Shown here: piece by piece, positions 1 to 6,354 of the stretch
How positions within the stretch are numbered: the first letter of the stretch is position 1
Layout: each line of letters starts with the position of its first letter
Assembly (NCBI GenBank): GCA_013812565.1
Contig: JACCTF010000965.1
Location: forward strand, 1-7,595
Direction of reading: 5' to 3'
Source: Pyrinomonadaceae bacterium
Lineage (GTDB): Bacteria; Acidobacteriota; Blastocatellia; Pyrinomonadales; Pyrinomonadaceae
Length of the DNA: 7,595 bases
Translations under genes and position numbers: made by a program
The notes under the pieces: generated by a model
Told to the model about the DNA's origin: nothing
Seen by the model: the letters and a program-made list of their open reading frames with translations, nothing else
Database searches by the model: none

Positions 1-251
1 AAATGACTTCGCTGCCCGCGCAAACTTTTAATCTAGGCAACCGCGGCCTTGTCCGCGAAGGCTTTGCAGCTGATCTGGTCATCTTCGATGAGAACACGAT
101 CAGCGACCGCGCGACCTTCGAGCAGCCTCACCAATACCCAACAGGGATCAGCCATGTGATCGTCAATGGTCAAACGGTTTTTGCCAACGGGGAGATGACC
201 CAAGCCAGACCCGGCGCGGCTCTGCGCGGACGCGGCACCAGAGATTTGTAG
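1..251 (+). CDS. N-acyl-D-amino-acid deacylase (D-aminoacylase), C-terminal fragment, 5' end outside window
   Basis: This is the last 82 or so residues of a metal-dependent amidohydrolase of the D-aminoacylase family, which hydrolyses N-acyl-D-amino acids to D-amino acid plus carboxylate. The visible part covers the end of the barrel and the C-terminal beta-sandwich. It contains the family signature TSLPAQTF, then a GLVREGFAADLVIFD segment, an RATFEQPHQYPTGI segment, the VIVNG(Q)TVF turn and the terminal ARPGAALRG motif. The ATG at position 3 is internal, because the family reads K-M-T-S-L-P here and bases 1-2 (aa) fit the end of a Lys codon. The stop is TAG at 249-251. The catalytic metal ligands lie upstream and cannot be checked. 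It is followed by another amidohydrolase in the same direction. The family call is firm; the exact substrate is not. Confidence 0.87.
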   Translation, partial: MTSLPAQTFNLGNRGLVREGFAADLVIFDENTISDRATFEQPHQYPTGISHVIVNGQTVFANGEMTQARPGAALRGRGTRDL

Positions 252-345
252 AAGCGGCGCAAACTGAAAACAGCGTATCTTCGCAACCTTCAAGCGAACA
301 GACCAACTGAGCTGTCAAGTTCAAGCGAAAGATGTGAAGGATACT

Positions 346-418
346 GGTTCGGAGAACCGACTTTAGTCGGGCTTCTTTCCCACGCCGCACAACCCGCCTG
401 AAGGCAACGCTCCGAACT
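346..418. repeat. Three-stem REP-like palindromic element
   Basis: An outer 8-bp perfect inverted repeat, GTTCGGAG (347-354) and CTCCGAAC (410-417), encloses two smaller palindromes: CCGACT-tt-AGTCGG (357-370) and GCCT-ga-AGGC (396-405). The left arm can also form a competing hairpin, GGTTC-gga-GAACC (346-358). The whole resembles a three-way junction, as expected of REP/BIME-like dispersed elements. It lies in the otherwise featureless 252-531 gap between two amidohydrolase genes. It has no proper T-tract, so a simple intrinsic terminator is unlikely, although AACTTTTATTTTC follows the right arm. The structure is seen directly; calling it a dispersed repeat family is inference. The rest of the gap shows no gene and no convincing promoter. 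Confidence 0.6.
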
Positions 419-531
419 TTTATTTTCTTGAATGCTGTAGCGCAGAGTAGAGAGTAACTTCGTGTTCCCAGTATCATTGTGTGCGCTGTCTTATAGACTC
501 GGCAGTACGCCGCTAATAGGTTGAAGCTTAT

Positions 532-2259
532 ATGAAAGCTCGGGTCATCCACATTCTCCTTGCAACCTGCTTCGTTATAACTGCCTTCCCTTCACATACG
601 CCCACTCAATCGTTGACTGCCGATCTCATCATCGTTAACGCCACCGTGCGGACGATGGACAAGAACAGCCCCACGGCTGAAGCCTTAGCCATCTACGGCA
701 ATCGCATCGCGGCGGTGAGTTCAAACGATGAGATTCGCCGACTCGCGGGGGCGCGGACACGCGTCGTTGATGCAAAAGGGCGACTTGTGCTGCCGGGATT
801 CAACGATTCGCACGTGCATTTTTTGAACGGCGGGTTTCAACTCTCAAGCATCGATCTGCGCGATGCAGCAAGTCCACAAGAGTTTGCTGAGCGCATCCGC
901 CGCTTCACTGAGAAGCTGCCGCGTGGGCGGTGGGTCACGGGCGGCGATTGGGATCATGAACGCTGGCCCAGCGTCAATGGCAGCGCGCCGCTTCCCACCA
1001 AAGAGTTGATCGATGCGACAACGCCAAACACACCCGTCTTCGTCAATCGCCTTGATGGTCACATGGCGCTCGCCAACAGCGTCGCGCTTAAACTCGCCGG
1101 TGTGACGCGCGAAACCAAAGACCCGCCGGGCGGCCTCATCGTGCGCGATCCAAAGACGGGTGAGCCGACCGGGGTGTTGAAAGATGCGGCGATGAGCTTT
1201 GTCAACAAAGTGATTCCTGAATCGAGCGTGGAAGAGAAGCTTGCAGCGGCACGCGCGGCAACTGAGCACGCCGCGCGTCTGGGAGTCACCAGCGTGCAGG
1301 ATATGTCAGCCGGGAATGATGTCGGTGTTTATCAAACGTTGCTCGAACGAGGCGAGTTGAAGACGCGCATCTATGCCGTCTCGCCGCTGTCGCAGTGGGA
1401 GCGCTTGGCGCGCACCGGCGTGCGTGCCGCCTTCGGCAGCGACATGCTGCGCATCGGGGGCCTGAAAGGTTTTGCCGATGGCAGCCTCGGCTCAACTACT
1501 GCGCTCCTATTCGAGCCGTATAGAGATGCGCCCGGAACCAGCGGCCTGCCCGGCGATGAAATGTTCCCAGAAGGCCAAATGCTCAAACGCATACGCGAGG
1601 CTGACCAGAGCGGATTGCAGGTAATGATCCATGCCATCGGCGACCGAGCAAATAATCAGATACTCACAATGTTCGCCGAGGTCGGTAAAGGTAATGGCGC
1701 ACGTGACCGCCGTTTCCGCATCGAGCACGCGCAGCACCTTCGATCCGCTGACATCGTGCGCTTTAATCGTGAACGTGTTGTCGCTTCAATGCAACCGTAC
1801 CATGTAATTGACGATGGACGCTGGGCCGAAAAGCGTATCGGTCCAGAGCGGGCCAGCACGACATACGCTTTTCGCTCACTGCTCGATGCGGGGACGGTGC
1901 TCGCCTTCGGTTCGGACTGGACGGTTGCGCCTATGGATCCGCTGCTCGGCATCTATGCGGCCGTTACTAGACGCACGCTCGACGAACGCAACCCCGGCGG
2001 CTGGGTTCATGAACAAAAGATCACAGTGGAAGAAGCCGTGCGCGCTTACACGATTGGCTCCGCCTATGCAGAGTTCGCGGATGAGCGAAAGGGAACGCTC
2101 ACGCCCGGCAAACTCGCCGACATCGTGATTCTTTCACGAGACATCTTCCGCATCGACCCAGTTGAAATTCAAAACACTGGCGTCGTGATGACCATCATGG
2201 ACGGGCGAATCGTGTATGAAAAGCAGGAGGCAGTGGGCAGAAGGCAGGAGTCAGAATAA
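532..2259 (+). CDS. Exported amidohydrolase family 3 (YtcJ-like) metal-dependent hydrolase
   Basis: This 575-residue protein is a full-length member of the amidohydrolase-3 / YtcJ group (TIM-barrel metal hydrolases acting on amide-type substrates; true substrates are mostly unknown). Residues 1-27 look like a Sec signal peptide (MKAR start, hydrophobic core to about residue 20), so it probably acts outside the cytoplasm. Visible family landmarks are the N-terminal sandwich strand [14 protein letters not shown] (30-43), the metal-binding H-x-H in GFNDSHVHF (H94, H96), [12 protein letters not shown] (172-183), a conserved Lys before FADGSLGS (K312), MIHAIGDRA (H367), RIEHAQ (H399) and FGSDW (D462). 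All expected ligands are present. The start is ATG 532; its Shine-Dalgarno is weak (AGG 11 bases upstream), but this start gives the signal peptide. The last 13 residues ([13 protein letters not shown]) are charged and encoded by a 7-base repeat, so the C-terminus is probably a non-conserved extension. It is probably co-oriented with, and perhaps co-transcribed with, the downstream transporter. Confidence 0.9.
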   Translation: MKARVIHILLATCFVITAFPSHTPTQSLTADLIIVNATVRTMDKNSPTAEALAIYGNRIAAVSSNDEIRRLAGARTRVVDAKGRLVLPGFNDSHVHFLNGGFQLSSIDLRDAASPQEFAERIRRFTEKLPRGRWVTGGDWDHERWPSVNGSAPLPTKELIDATTPNTPVFVNRLDGHMALANSVALKLAGVTRETKDPPGGLIVRDPKTGEPTGVLKDAAMSFVNKVIPESSVEEKLAAARAATEHAARLGVTSVQDMSAGNDVGVYQTLLERGELKTRIYAVSPLSQWERLARTGVRAAFGSDMLRIGGLKGFADGSLGSTTALLFEPYRDAPGTSGLPGDEMFPEGQMLKRIREADQSGLQVMIHAIGDRANNQILTMFAEVGKGNGARDRRFRIEHAQHLRSADIVRFNRERVVASMQPYHVIDDGRWAEKRIGPERASTTYAFRSLLDAGTVLAFGSDWTVAPMDPLLGIYAAVTRRTLDERNPGGWVHEQKITVEEAVRAYTIGSAYAEFADERKGTLTPGKLADIVILSRDIFRIDPVEIQNTGVVMTIMDGRIVYEKQEAVGRRQESE

Positions 2260-2305
2260 GAGCGGTTTCCGCCGTATTCTTCTGTCCCCCGCCTTCTGAC
2301 TCCTG
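2224..2305. repeat. Heptad-phased inverted repeat (CAGnnnn type) spanning the amidohydrolase stop codon
   Basis: Positions 2224-2258 are five consecutive 7-base units, each beginning CAG. Positions 2278-2305 hold four units of the same type on the opposite strand (three begin CAG, one CGG). CAGGAGTCAGAA (2245-2256) and its perfect inverse (2294-2305) form a 12-bp stem, and a register shifted by one heptad can also pair. The centre is a GCGG-ttt-CCGC hairpin (2262-2272). The amidohydrolase stop TAA (2257-2259) lies inside the left arm. There is no T-run, so this is not a standard terminator, though the RNA hairpin could still attenuate or stabilise transcripts before the transporter gene. Heptad phase and pairing are seen directly; the relation to cyanobacterial STRR heptamers is by analogy. 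Confidence 0.72.
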
Positions 2306-2334
2306 TCTCTTGTTGCACGAGCGAGGCAAACTGA

Positions 2335-3627
2335 GTGGAGTGGACAATCGTTGATGGGTTGCGCAGTGTGAAGTTTGATCTGGTGCTGACGCTTGGGTTG
2401 GCCGCACTCGCGCTGGCGCTCGGTTACGCTCTGCAACAACGCATCGGATTGCTGGCGCGTTCCAGTATTCCAACTCCGGCCATCGGCGGATTGCTCTTTG
2501 CTTGCATCGTTCTAATGCTCAGAGCAAATAATGTGTTCGGCATTGTGCTTGACACCTCTTTGCGGGGGCCACTGCAAACAGCGTTTTTTACGACGATTGG
2601 TTTAAGCGCGACGATCATGCTGCTGCGTGCGGGGGGTTGGCGGATGGGCTTCTTCTGGATGATCGCTTCGCTTCTGGCGGTGGTGCAGAATGTGGTCGGC
2701 ATCGCGGTGGCGCGGGCGGTGGGGGCACCCGCTGCGCTCGGCATCATTTGCGGCGCGCTAACTCTAACGGGCGGGCCGGCAACCGGATTGGCCTTCTCAA
2801 ATATATTCGAGCAGCAGGGAGTTGTCGGCGCTGCCACGCTCATTATCGCCTCGGCAACCTTCGGCATCTTCACCGCAAGCCTGGTCGGGAATCCCGTCGC
2901 GACGTGTTTGATCCGACGCTTTCATCTTGCCTCATTGCCGGAGGCAGAGGTCAAGCAGGTTGAAGATCAACATCAACCGGTAGTCGGTGAAGCGACGGAG
3001 GCCGAAGGTGTTGCTGCACGTGCCGTTGAATCAGACGCTCGGCAGGCAGGCGCAGGTCTGACGGCCGGTGTACTCCTAAATAATCTGCTCATTATTATGG
3101 CCGTGATGGGCGCAGGCGCGCTCGTCGGTTTGTGGTTGACGAGGGTTGGCGTGACGCTACCCGGGTATGTCGGCGCAATGATGATCGCCGCCCTAGTGCG
3201 CTTCTTGGATGACCGCTTCGGTTGGTTGCGGATCGATATGCGAGCGGTGGAAGCTTTGGGCGCAATTGCGCTCACGCTGTTTCTCGTCCTCGCCTTGATG
3301 GATCTAAAGCTTTGGCAGTTAACCGGACTTGCCGCACCGATGCTCGCGATTCTGCTGGTGCAGATCGTCGTAACAATCCTTTATGCGGGGCTGGTAACTT
3401 TTGTTTTGATGGGGCGCGACTATGAAGCGGCGGTCATGGCGAGCGGTCACATCGGGTTCGGTCTCGGCATCACGCCGAACGCGGTGGCGAATATGGAAGC
3501 TCTAACGAAACGTTACCGCGCCGCGCCGCGCAGCTTCCTCATCGTGCCGGTGGTCGGCGCATTCTTTATCGATTTCTCCAACGCCCTGGTGATCACTCTG
3601 TTCATCAACCTACTGCCGCATGCTTGA
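2335..3627 (+). CDS. gltS: Sodium:glutamate symporter, GltS/ESS family
   Basis: This 430-residue polytopic inner-membrane protein aligns end to end, from memory, with E. coli GltS, which imports glutamate with sodium. Family landmarks in order are IPTPAIGG (45-52), LRGPLQTAFFTTIGL (76-90), the first pore-loop region LTGGPATGLAFSN (144-156), a hydrophilic, presumably cytoplasmic loop at about 199-240, ALMDLKLWQL (320-329), the second pore loop GHIGFGLGITPNAVANM (371-387) and VPVVGAFFIDFSNALVI (404-420). The first loop has GGPATG where E. coli has GGHGTG, which could affect substrate choice. The annotated start is GTG 2335 with GAGG eight bases upstream. A GTG at 2368 would give an N-terminus closer to E. 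coli GltS and cannot be excluded. It sits 75 bp after the amidohydrolase and 22 bp before the serine hydrolase, suggesting one operon. Dicarboxylic amino acid transport is likely; glutamate specificity is inferred. Confidence 0.92.
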   Translation: MEWTIVDGLRSVKFDLVLTLGLAALALALGYALQQRIGLLARSSIPTPAIGGLLFACIVLMLRANNVFGIVLDTSLRGPLQTAFFTTIGLSATIMLLRAGGWRMGFFWMIASLLAVVQNVVGIAVARAVGAPAALGIICGALTLTGGPATGLAFSNIFEQQGVVGAATLIIASATFGIFTASLVGNPVATCLIRRFHLASLPEAEVKQVEDQHQPVVGEATEAEGVAARAVESDARQAGAGLTAGVLLNNLLIIMAVMGAGALVGLWLTRVGVTLPGYVGAMMIAALVRFLDDRFGWLRIDMRAVEALGAIALTLFLVLALMDLKLWQLTGLAAPMLAILLVQIVVTILYAGLVTFVLMGRDYEAAVMASGHIGFGLGITPNAVANMEALTKRYRAAPRSFLIVPVVGAFFIDFSNALVITLFINLLPHA

Positions 3628-3633
3628 GGCGTC

Positions 3634-3640
3634 AAAGAGG
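3634..3640 (+). promoter_or_regulatory. Ribosome binding site selecting the TTG start of the serine hydrolase
   Basis: AAAGAGG lies nine bases before TTG 3650. The other nearby TTG (3643) is in a different frame and too close to this site, so the motif supports 3650 as the start. Confidence 0.6.
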
Positions 3641-3649
3641 AATTGAAAC

Positions 3650-4663
3650 TTGAAAGGATTAAAGAAAGTGGTTGGCAAACTCTCAACCGTTACCTTCACA
3701 GTTTACTTGTTGTCATTTGCGTTCATGCCGCTCGCACTCGCACAGATTGACGCTAAAAACACCGGGCCAGCCCGAACAGAAAAGTCCGCCCCGAAGACGT
3801 TGCAAGAGTTGGTTGATGAAGCGGCGCGGCAGACGCTCGCGCGTTTTAGTGACAAGAAAGTTACGGAGAAGAACCTCGCCATTACGCTGATTGATCTACG
3901 CAATTCGCAACAACCGGCAACAGCAAGCTTTCGCGGAAGTGAGCCGATCTACCCGGCGAGCGTAGTGAAACTGTTTTACTTGGCGGCGACGCACCGCTGG
4001 CTTGAGGATGGACGACTCAAGGAGACGGATGAACTGCGGCGGGCGCTACGCGACATGATCGTCGATTCGTCAAACGACGCAACGCACTATGTGATGGACG
4101 CGCTGACCGGCACGACGAGCGGAGTGGAACTATCGCCCGCCGAGATGCAGGAGTGGGCGATGAAGCGAAACGCCGTTAACCGTTACTTCACTTCGCTTGG
4201 CTACACCGGCATCAACGTCAATCAGAAGACTTACTGCGAAGACGCTTACGGACGCGAGCGAGTTTTTCGCGGCCCAAAGGGCGAGAATCGAAATCGGCTG
4301 ACAACCGATGCGACCGCGCGCCTCCTAGTGGAGATCGTGCAGGGCCGCGCCATCAATAGCGCACGCAGCACGCAGATGATGGAACTTCTCAAGCGCGATC
4401 CATCAGCGAAGAGCGGAGACGCAGACGATCAAGCGCGCGGCTTCACAGGGTTGGCGCTCGAACCCGGCACACGTCTCTGGTCCAAAGCCGGTTGGACCAG
4501 CACCACCCGCCACGACGCCGCCTATGTTGAAACCCTCAACGGCGCGCGCTTCATCCTTGTCACCTTCACCACCGACCACAGCCGCGAACGCGAGATCATT
4601 CCAACCGTGGCACGCTTCATCATCGCAAACCTAAAGGCCGTGAGAGTGATGAGTAACGAGTGA
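3650..4663 (+). CDS. Exported serine hydrolase of the class A beta-lactamase fold (beta-lactamase2-like)
   Basis: This 337-residue protein starts at TTG with a Sec signal peptide (KGLKK, hydrophobic core 11-30, likely cleavage after LALA at about residue 31). The mature part has the serine-beta-lactamase/DD-peptidase layout: nucleophile motif S-V-V-K (S104, K107), an S-x-N-type motif in DSSND (S140, N142), a family-typical LTTDATARLLVEI helix (217-229) and K-A-G (279-281) at the place of K-T-G/S. I find no obvious class A omega-loop E-x-x-L-N; the nearest acidic candidates are in CEDAYGRE and GENRN (196-214). It may therefore be a penicillin-binding or other acyl-serine hydrolase rather than an efficient beta-lactamase, and the sequence does not establish resistance. 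The stop TGA lies inside a 7-base repeat that also encodes the terminal VMSNE. It follows the transporter by 22 bp and converges with the methyltransferase. Confidence 0.83.
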   Translation: MKGLKKVVGKLSTVTFTVYLLSFAFMPLALAQIDAKNTGPARTEKSAPKTLQELVDEAARQTLARFSDKKVTEKNLAITLIDLRNSQQPATASFRGSEPIYPASVVKLFYLAATHRWLEDGRLKETDELRRALRDMIVDSSNDATHYVMDALTGTTSGVELSPAEMQEWAMKRNAVNRYFTSLGYTGINVNQKTYCEDAYGRERVFRGPKGENRNRLTTDATARLLVEIVQGRAINSARSTQMMELLKRDPSAKSGDADDQARGFTGLALEPGTRLWSKAGWTSTTRHDAAYVETLNGARFILVTFTTDHSREREIIPTVARFIIANLKAVRVMSNE

Positions 4664-4700
4664 TGCGTAGTGAGTCAAGACATTGTTCTTACTCATCACT
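4644..4700. repeat. Heptad-phased inverted repeat (GAGTnnn type) between convergent genes
   Basis: Positions 4644-4678 form five consecutive 7-base units, four starting GAGT and one GCGT. AGTGATGAGTAA (4645-4656) pairs perfectly with TTACTCATCACT (4689-4700), a 12-bp stem over a 32-base loop. The serine hydrolase stop (4661-4663) falls within the unit array, and the methyltransferase stop (complement of 4696-4698) falls in the right arm. The placement would suit a bidirectional transcript end, but there is no clear T-run on either strand beyond GCTTTTGC at 4701-4708. The array and pairing are seen directly; any role is inference. Confidence 0.7.
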
Positions 4701-5358
4701 GCTTTTGCGCCAGCACAGTAGTTTTAGTCCAGCCGATGGGATCAAGCGGTGGGAAGCGGTAGTGGGAAAGAATATGGAAGTAGCACGTGGTGGTCTCTGT
4801 CACTTTATGGGGCGGGTGAGATTTGAAGTGAAACATCCATTCCAGCACCGTGGATGCAAGCGATGGTCGAACCGGCAGATGAATCAAGTAACCGCCAGGC
4901 CGCAGCACGCGCGCGAGTTCCTGCATACCTGCTTCAAGCGGCACGTATTCGAGCGCGCCGCTGGTAACAACCAGATCGAACGAACCGTCGGCAAAGGGCA
5001 GCGCCAGCACGTTGGCTTGGGTGAACTCGACTTGATGCCGCTTGTTTGAAATTGTTTCGCGCAGGCCCCGCCTGGCTGCTACGAGTGATGAAGCGGAGAG
5101 ATCAAGGGCGGTGATCCGCGCCGGGCGTTTGAGCACGCGAAGTAGGGACAAAGTAAGCAGACCCGTTCCGCATCCGGCGTCGAGTATTCGCGCGTCGGGT
5201 GGAAGCGGCAGAGGGTGCGCGCGTAGATAGTTCTCGATTGACCGACCATACCGATTAACTTTGAACGTTAAGTCGTAAAGGCGCGCAATGTCGTCATAGA
5301 AGATTCGCGTGCTGCTTCCAAGTTCGTCTGCTACCGCCTGACTTTGAATTGTTTCCAA
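4696..5358 (-). CDS. Class I SAM-dependent methyltransferase (UbiE/methyltransferase-11 type)
   Basis: This 220-residue cytoplasmic protein has a Rossmann-type methyltransferase core. Motif I is ILDAGCGTGLL (58-68), binding S-adenosylmethionine. The acidic end of strand 2 is ALDLS (84-88), motif II-like ANVLALPFADGSFDLVVTSGALEYV runs 115-139, and motif III is LARVLRPGGYLIHLP (148-162). The N-terminal IFYDDIARLYDLTF is typical of UbiE-like enzymes that methylate small molecules or lipids. The substrate cannot be read from the sequence. The start is TTG at 5358; there is an in-frame stop shortly upstream and no internal ATG until residue 145, so TTG is the only reasonable choice despite a weak Shine-Dalgarno. 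It is monocistronic on the minus strand. Its C-terminal LAQKQ overlaps the convergent heptad repeat. Confidence 0.85.
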   Translation of the reverse strand: METIQSQAVADELGSSTRIFYDDIARLYDLTFKVNRYGRSIENYLRAHPLPLPPDARILDAGCGTGLLTLSLLRVLKRPARITALDLSASSLVAARRGLRETISNKRHQVEFTQANVLALPFADGSFDLVVTSGALEYVPLEAGMQELARVLRPGGYLIHLPVRPSLASTVLEWMFHFKSHPPHKVTETTTCYFHILSHYRFPPLDPIGWTKTTVLAQKQ

Positions 5359-5397
5359 CTTAACCTAAACCCCCCGGATCATTTTTATGTGCGCCCT

Positions 5398-5426
5398 GTT
5401 ATAAGCAAATAGCGCCGCTTCTTCAA
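5398..5426 (-). promoter_or_regulatory. Candidate sigma-70-type promoter for the methyltransferase
   Basis: Read on the minus strand, TTGAAG (5426-5421; 4 of 6 to TTGACA) is followed after 17 bases by TATAAC (5403-5398; 5 of 6 to TATAAT). Transcription would start roughly 30-35 bases before the TTG start codon at 5358. The spacing is ideal, but it is a motif match only. Confidence 0.42.
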
Positions 5427-5492
5427 GCAGCCGGCAGTCCTTCCATAAAATGACGAGTGACGAGATGAAGGCCGAAGCGAATAGAATGTCTC

Positions 5493-5560
5493 AAGTCCAA
5501 AGTCCAAGGTTCAAAGTCCAAGGTGTTGGCTTTCGACTTTGAACCTTGGACTCTGGACTT
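5493..5560. repeat. Near-perfect 26-bp heptad inverted repeat (AAGTCCA type)
   Basis: The left arm 5493-5518 and right arm 5535-5560 are inverted copies matching at 25 of 26 positions by my count, over a 16-base spacer (5519-5534). The left arm is built of consecutive 7-mers: AAGTCCA at 5493, 5500 and 5514, with AGGTTCA at 5507. The inverted right arm follows the same heptad phase. This is the longest and most precise hairpin in the window. It lies between divergently transcribed genes, so it is not an end-of-gene terminator for either. It could be a cruciform, a dispersed repeat or a transcript-boundary structure. Confidence 0.82.
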
Positions 5561-5612
5561 GCTTGTGACTTCAAAGACAGGATTGCCAGAGACGCTCGCA
5601 CGCGGTTAAGCT

Positions 5613-5650
5613 TGTCGGCATCCCGACAGTTTGCTCCAGTGGAGCGCAAA
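5613..5650 (+). other. Two tandem hairpins in the likely leader of the DsbA/VKOR operon
   Basis: TGTCGG-catc-CCGACA (5613-5628) is a perfect 6-bp stem with a 4-base loop. Immediately after, GCTCC-agt-GGAGC (5633-5645) forms a 5-bp stem that TTTGC/GCAAA (5630-5634 and 5646-5650) can alternatively extend. They end about 15 bases before the ribosome binding site (AGG 5666-5668). They could be leader structures or another palindromic repeat; the role is unknown. Confidence 0.4.
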
Positions 5651-5673
5651 ACTCTTTACGAAGATAGGCACCG

Positions 5674-6354
5674 ATGAAACGATACCTTCCGTTCATAACC
5701 ATTGCTGCGGTATTACTGCTTGCTATCCTTTCGGGGACGCTGCTATTTCGTTCATCACAGCGACCCGCGACGCAGCAGATACCGACAACTTTGACCGCGA
5801 CTGCTCCAGGGCCACCCGGCGCGCAACCGCCGCACATCAAAGGCGTACAGAACGCGCCGGTGGTGCTCGAAGAGTTCGGCGACTTTCAATGTCCGCCGTG
5901 CGCGGCGCTGCATCCTGAGCTAAAGAAGATTGAAGCCGCATACGGAGCCAAAGTGAGCGTTGTGTTTCGTCATTTCCCGCTCACGAAGTTGCACAAAAAC
6001 GCTCTCGCGGCGGCGCGCGCGTCCGAAGCCGCAGGGCGTCAGAGTCGTTTCTGGGAAATGCACAATGAGCTTTATGTGAACCAAGCGAAATGGAGCGATG
6101 CGGCTGATATGCGTCCCATCTTCATCGGTTATGCGCGCACGCTCGGGCTTGATGTCGAACGCTTCACACGCGACATGAACGACAATGAAACGGTAGCGCG
6201 CATCCTTGCAGACCTTCGACGCGGGGAAGCGCTTGGCGTTACGGGGACGCCGACGCTGTTCCTCAATAATCGCGAGTTGCCTTATGACACGTTGAAGAGC
6301 GAGGCAACCTTGCGCGCCGCGATTGATGCCGCGCTTAATGGAAAAACTCAATGA
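5674..6354 (+). CDS. Membrane-anchored DsbA-like thioredoxin-fold disulfide oxidoreductase
   Basis: This 226-residue protein belongs to the DsbA/Thioredoxin_4 family, which introduces or shuffles disulfides in exported proteins. Residues 5-25 are a hydrophobic segment that acts as anchor or uncleaved signal. A Pro/Thr/Ala-rich linker (30-55) follows, then the thioredoxin domain. The active site is C-P-P-C (73-76) in FGDFQCPPCAALHPEL. VFRHFPL (97-103) is the typical strand after it. The helical insert spans about 105-185 and includes SRFWEMHNELY, and the cis-Pro loop is GVTGTPTLFLN (P193). All catalytic features are intact. The start is ATG 5674 with AGG five bases upstream. Its TGA overlaps the VKOR start by 4 bp (ATGA), giving translational coupling to its likely electron partner. 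CPPC rather than CPHC leaves open whether it works mainly as oxidase or isomerase, but the VKOR partner favours oxidase. Confidence 0.9.
   Translation: MKRYLPFITIAAVLLLAILSGTLLFRSSQRPATQQIPTTLTATAPGPPGAQPPHIKGVQNAPVVLEEFGDFQCPPCAALHPELKKIEAAYGAKVSVVFRHFPLTKLHKNALAAARASEAAGRQSRFWEMHNELYVNQAKWSDAADMRPIFIGYARTLGLDVERFTRDMNDNETVARILADLRRGEALGVTGTPTLFLNNRELPYDTLKSEATLRAAIDAALNGKTQ

Larger units (their letters stand above)
5359..5673. other. 315-bp intergenic region between divergent genes
   Basis: No supported gene is present. From left to right it holds the candidate methyltransferase promoter (5398-5426), a short tandem of two identical 7-mers TGACGAG (5451-5464), the long heptad inverted repeat (5493-5560), and two adjacent hairpins just before the DsbA-like gene (5613-5650). 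TTGCCA (5583-5588) resembles a -35 box for the rightward operon, but 17 bases on there is only TTAAGC, a poor -10, so I do not call that promoter. A 30-codon ORF at 5450-5542 runs through the repeat and lacks a ribosome binding site. Confidence 0.6.

Noticed and set aside
3..5. ATG at position 3 as the true start of the first gene
   Set aside because: The D-aminoacylase family continues upstream of this Met (K-M-T-S-L-P), so it is an internal residue of a gene cut by the window edge.
163..552. Minus-strand 129-codon open frame across the gap before the amidohydrolase gene
   Set aside because: It overlaps the D-aminoacylase end, the palindromic element and the amidohydrolase start, and has low-complexity, family-free composition. 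It is best explained as chance.
844..1952. Several minus-strand open frames inside the amidohydrolase gene
   Set aside because: They are antisense shadows of a gene with intact catalytic motifs, and their products are Arg/Ala/Ser-rich with no domain.
2245..2305. Classical Rho-independent terminator after the amidohydrolase
   Set aside because: The stem is long and strong but no T-run follows on the coding strand (the next bases are TCTCTTGTTGC), and the stop codon lies inside the stem.
4660..5049. Plus-strand 129-codon frame antisense to the methyltransferase
   Set aside because: It begins inside the heptad repeat and runs opposite the clear SAM-binding motifs, with no recognisable protein features.
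5450..5542. 30-codon plus-strand ORF in the divergent intergenic region
   Set aside because: No ribosome binding site, and it is largely encoded by the AAGTCCA repeat, so it is not supported as a gene.
5493..5560. CRISPR-like array
   Set aside because: Units are 7 bases with no spacers and the array is inverted. No cas genes are present.
5583..5611. Promoter for the DsbA/VKOR operon
   Set aside because: TTGCCA is a fair -35, but the hexamer 17 bases on (TTAAGC) is a poor -10, so the match is not good enough to call.
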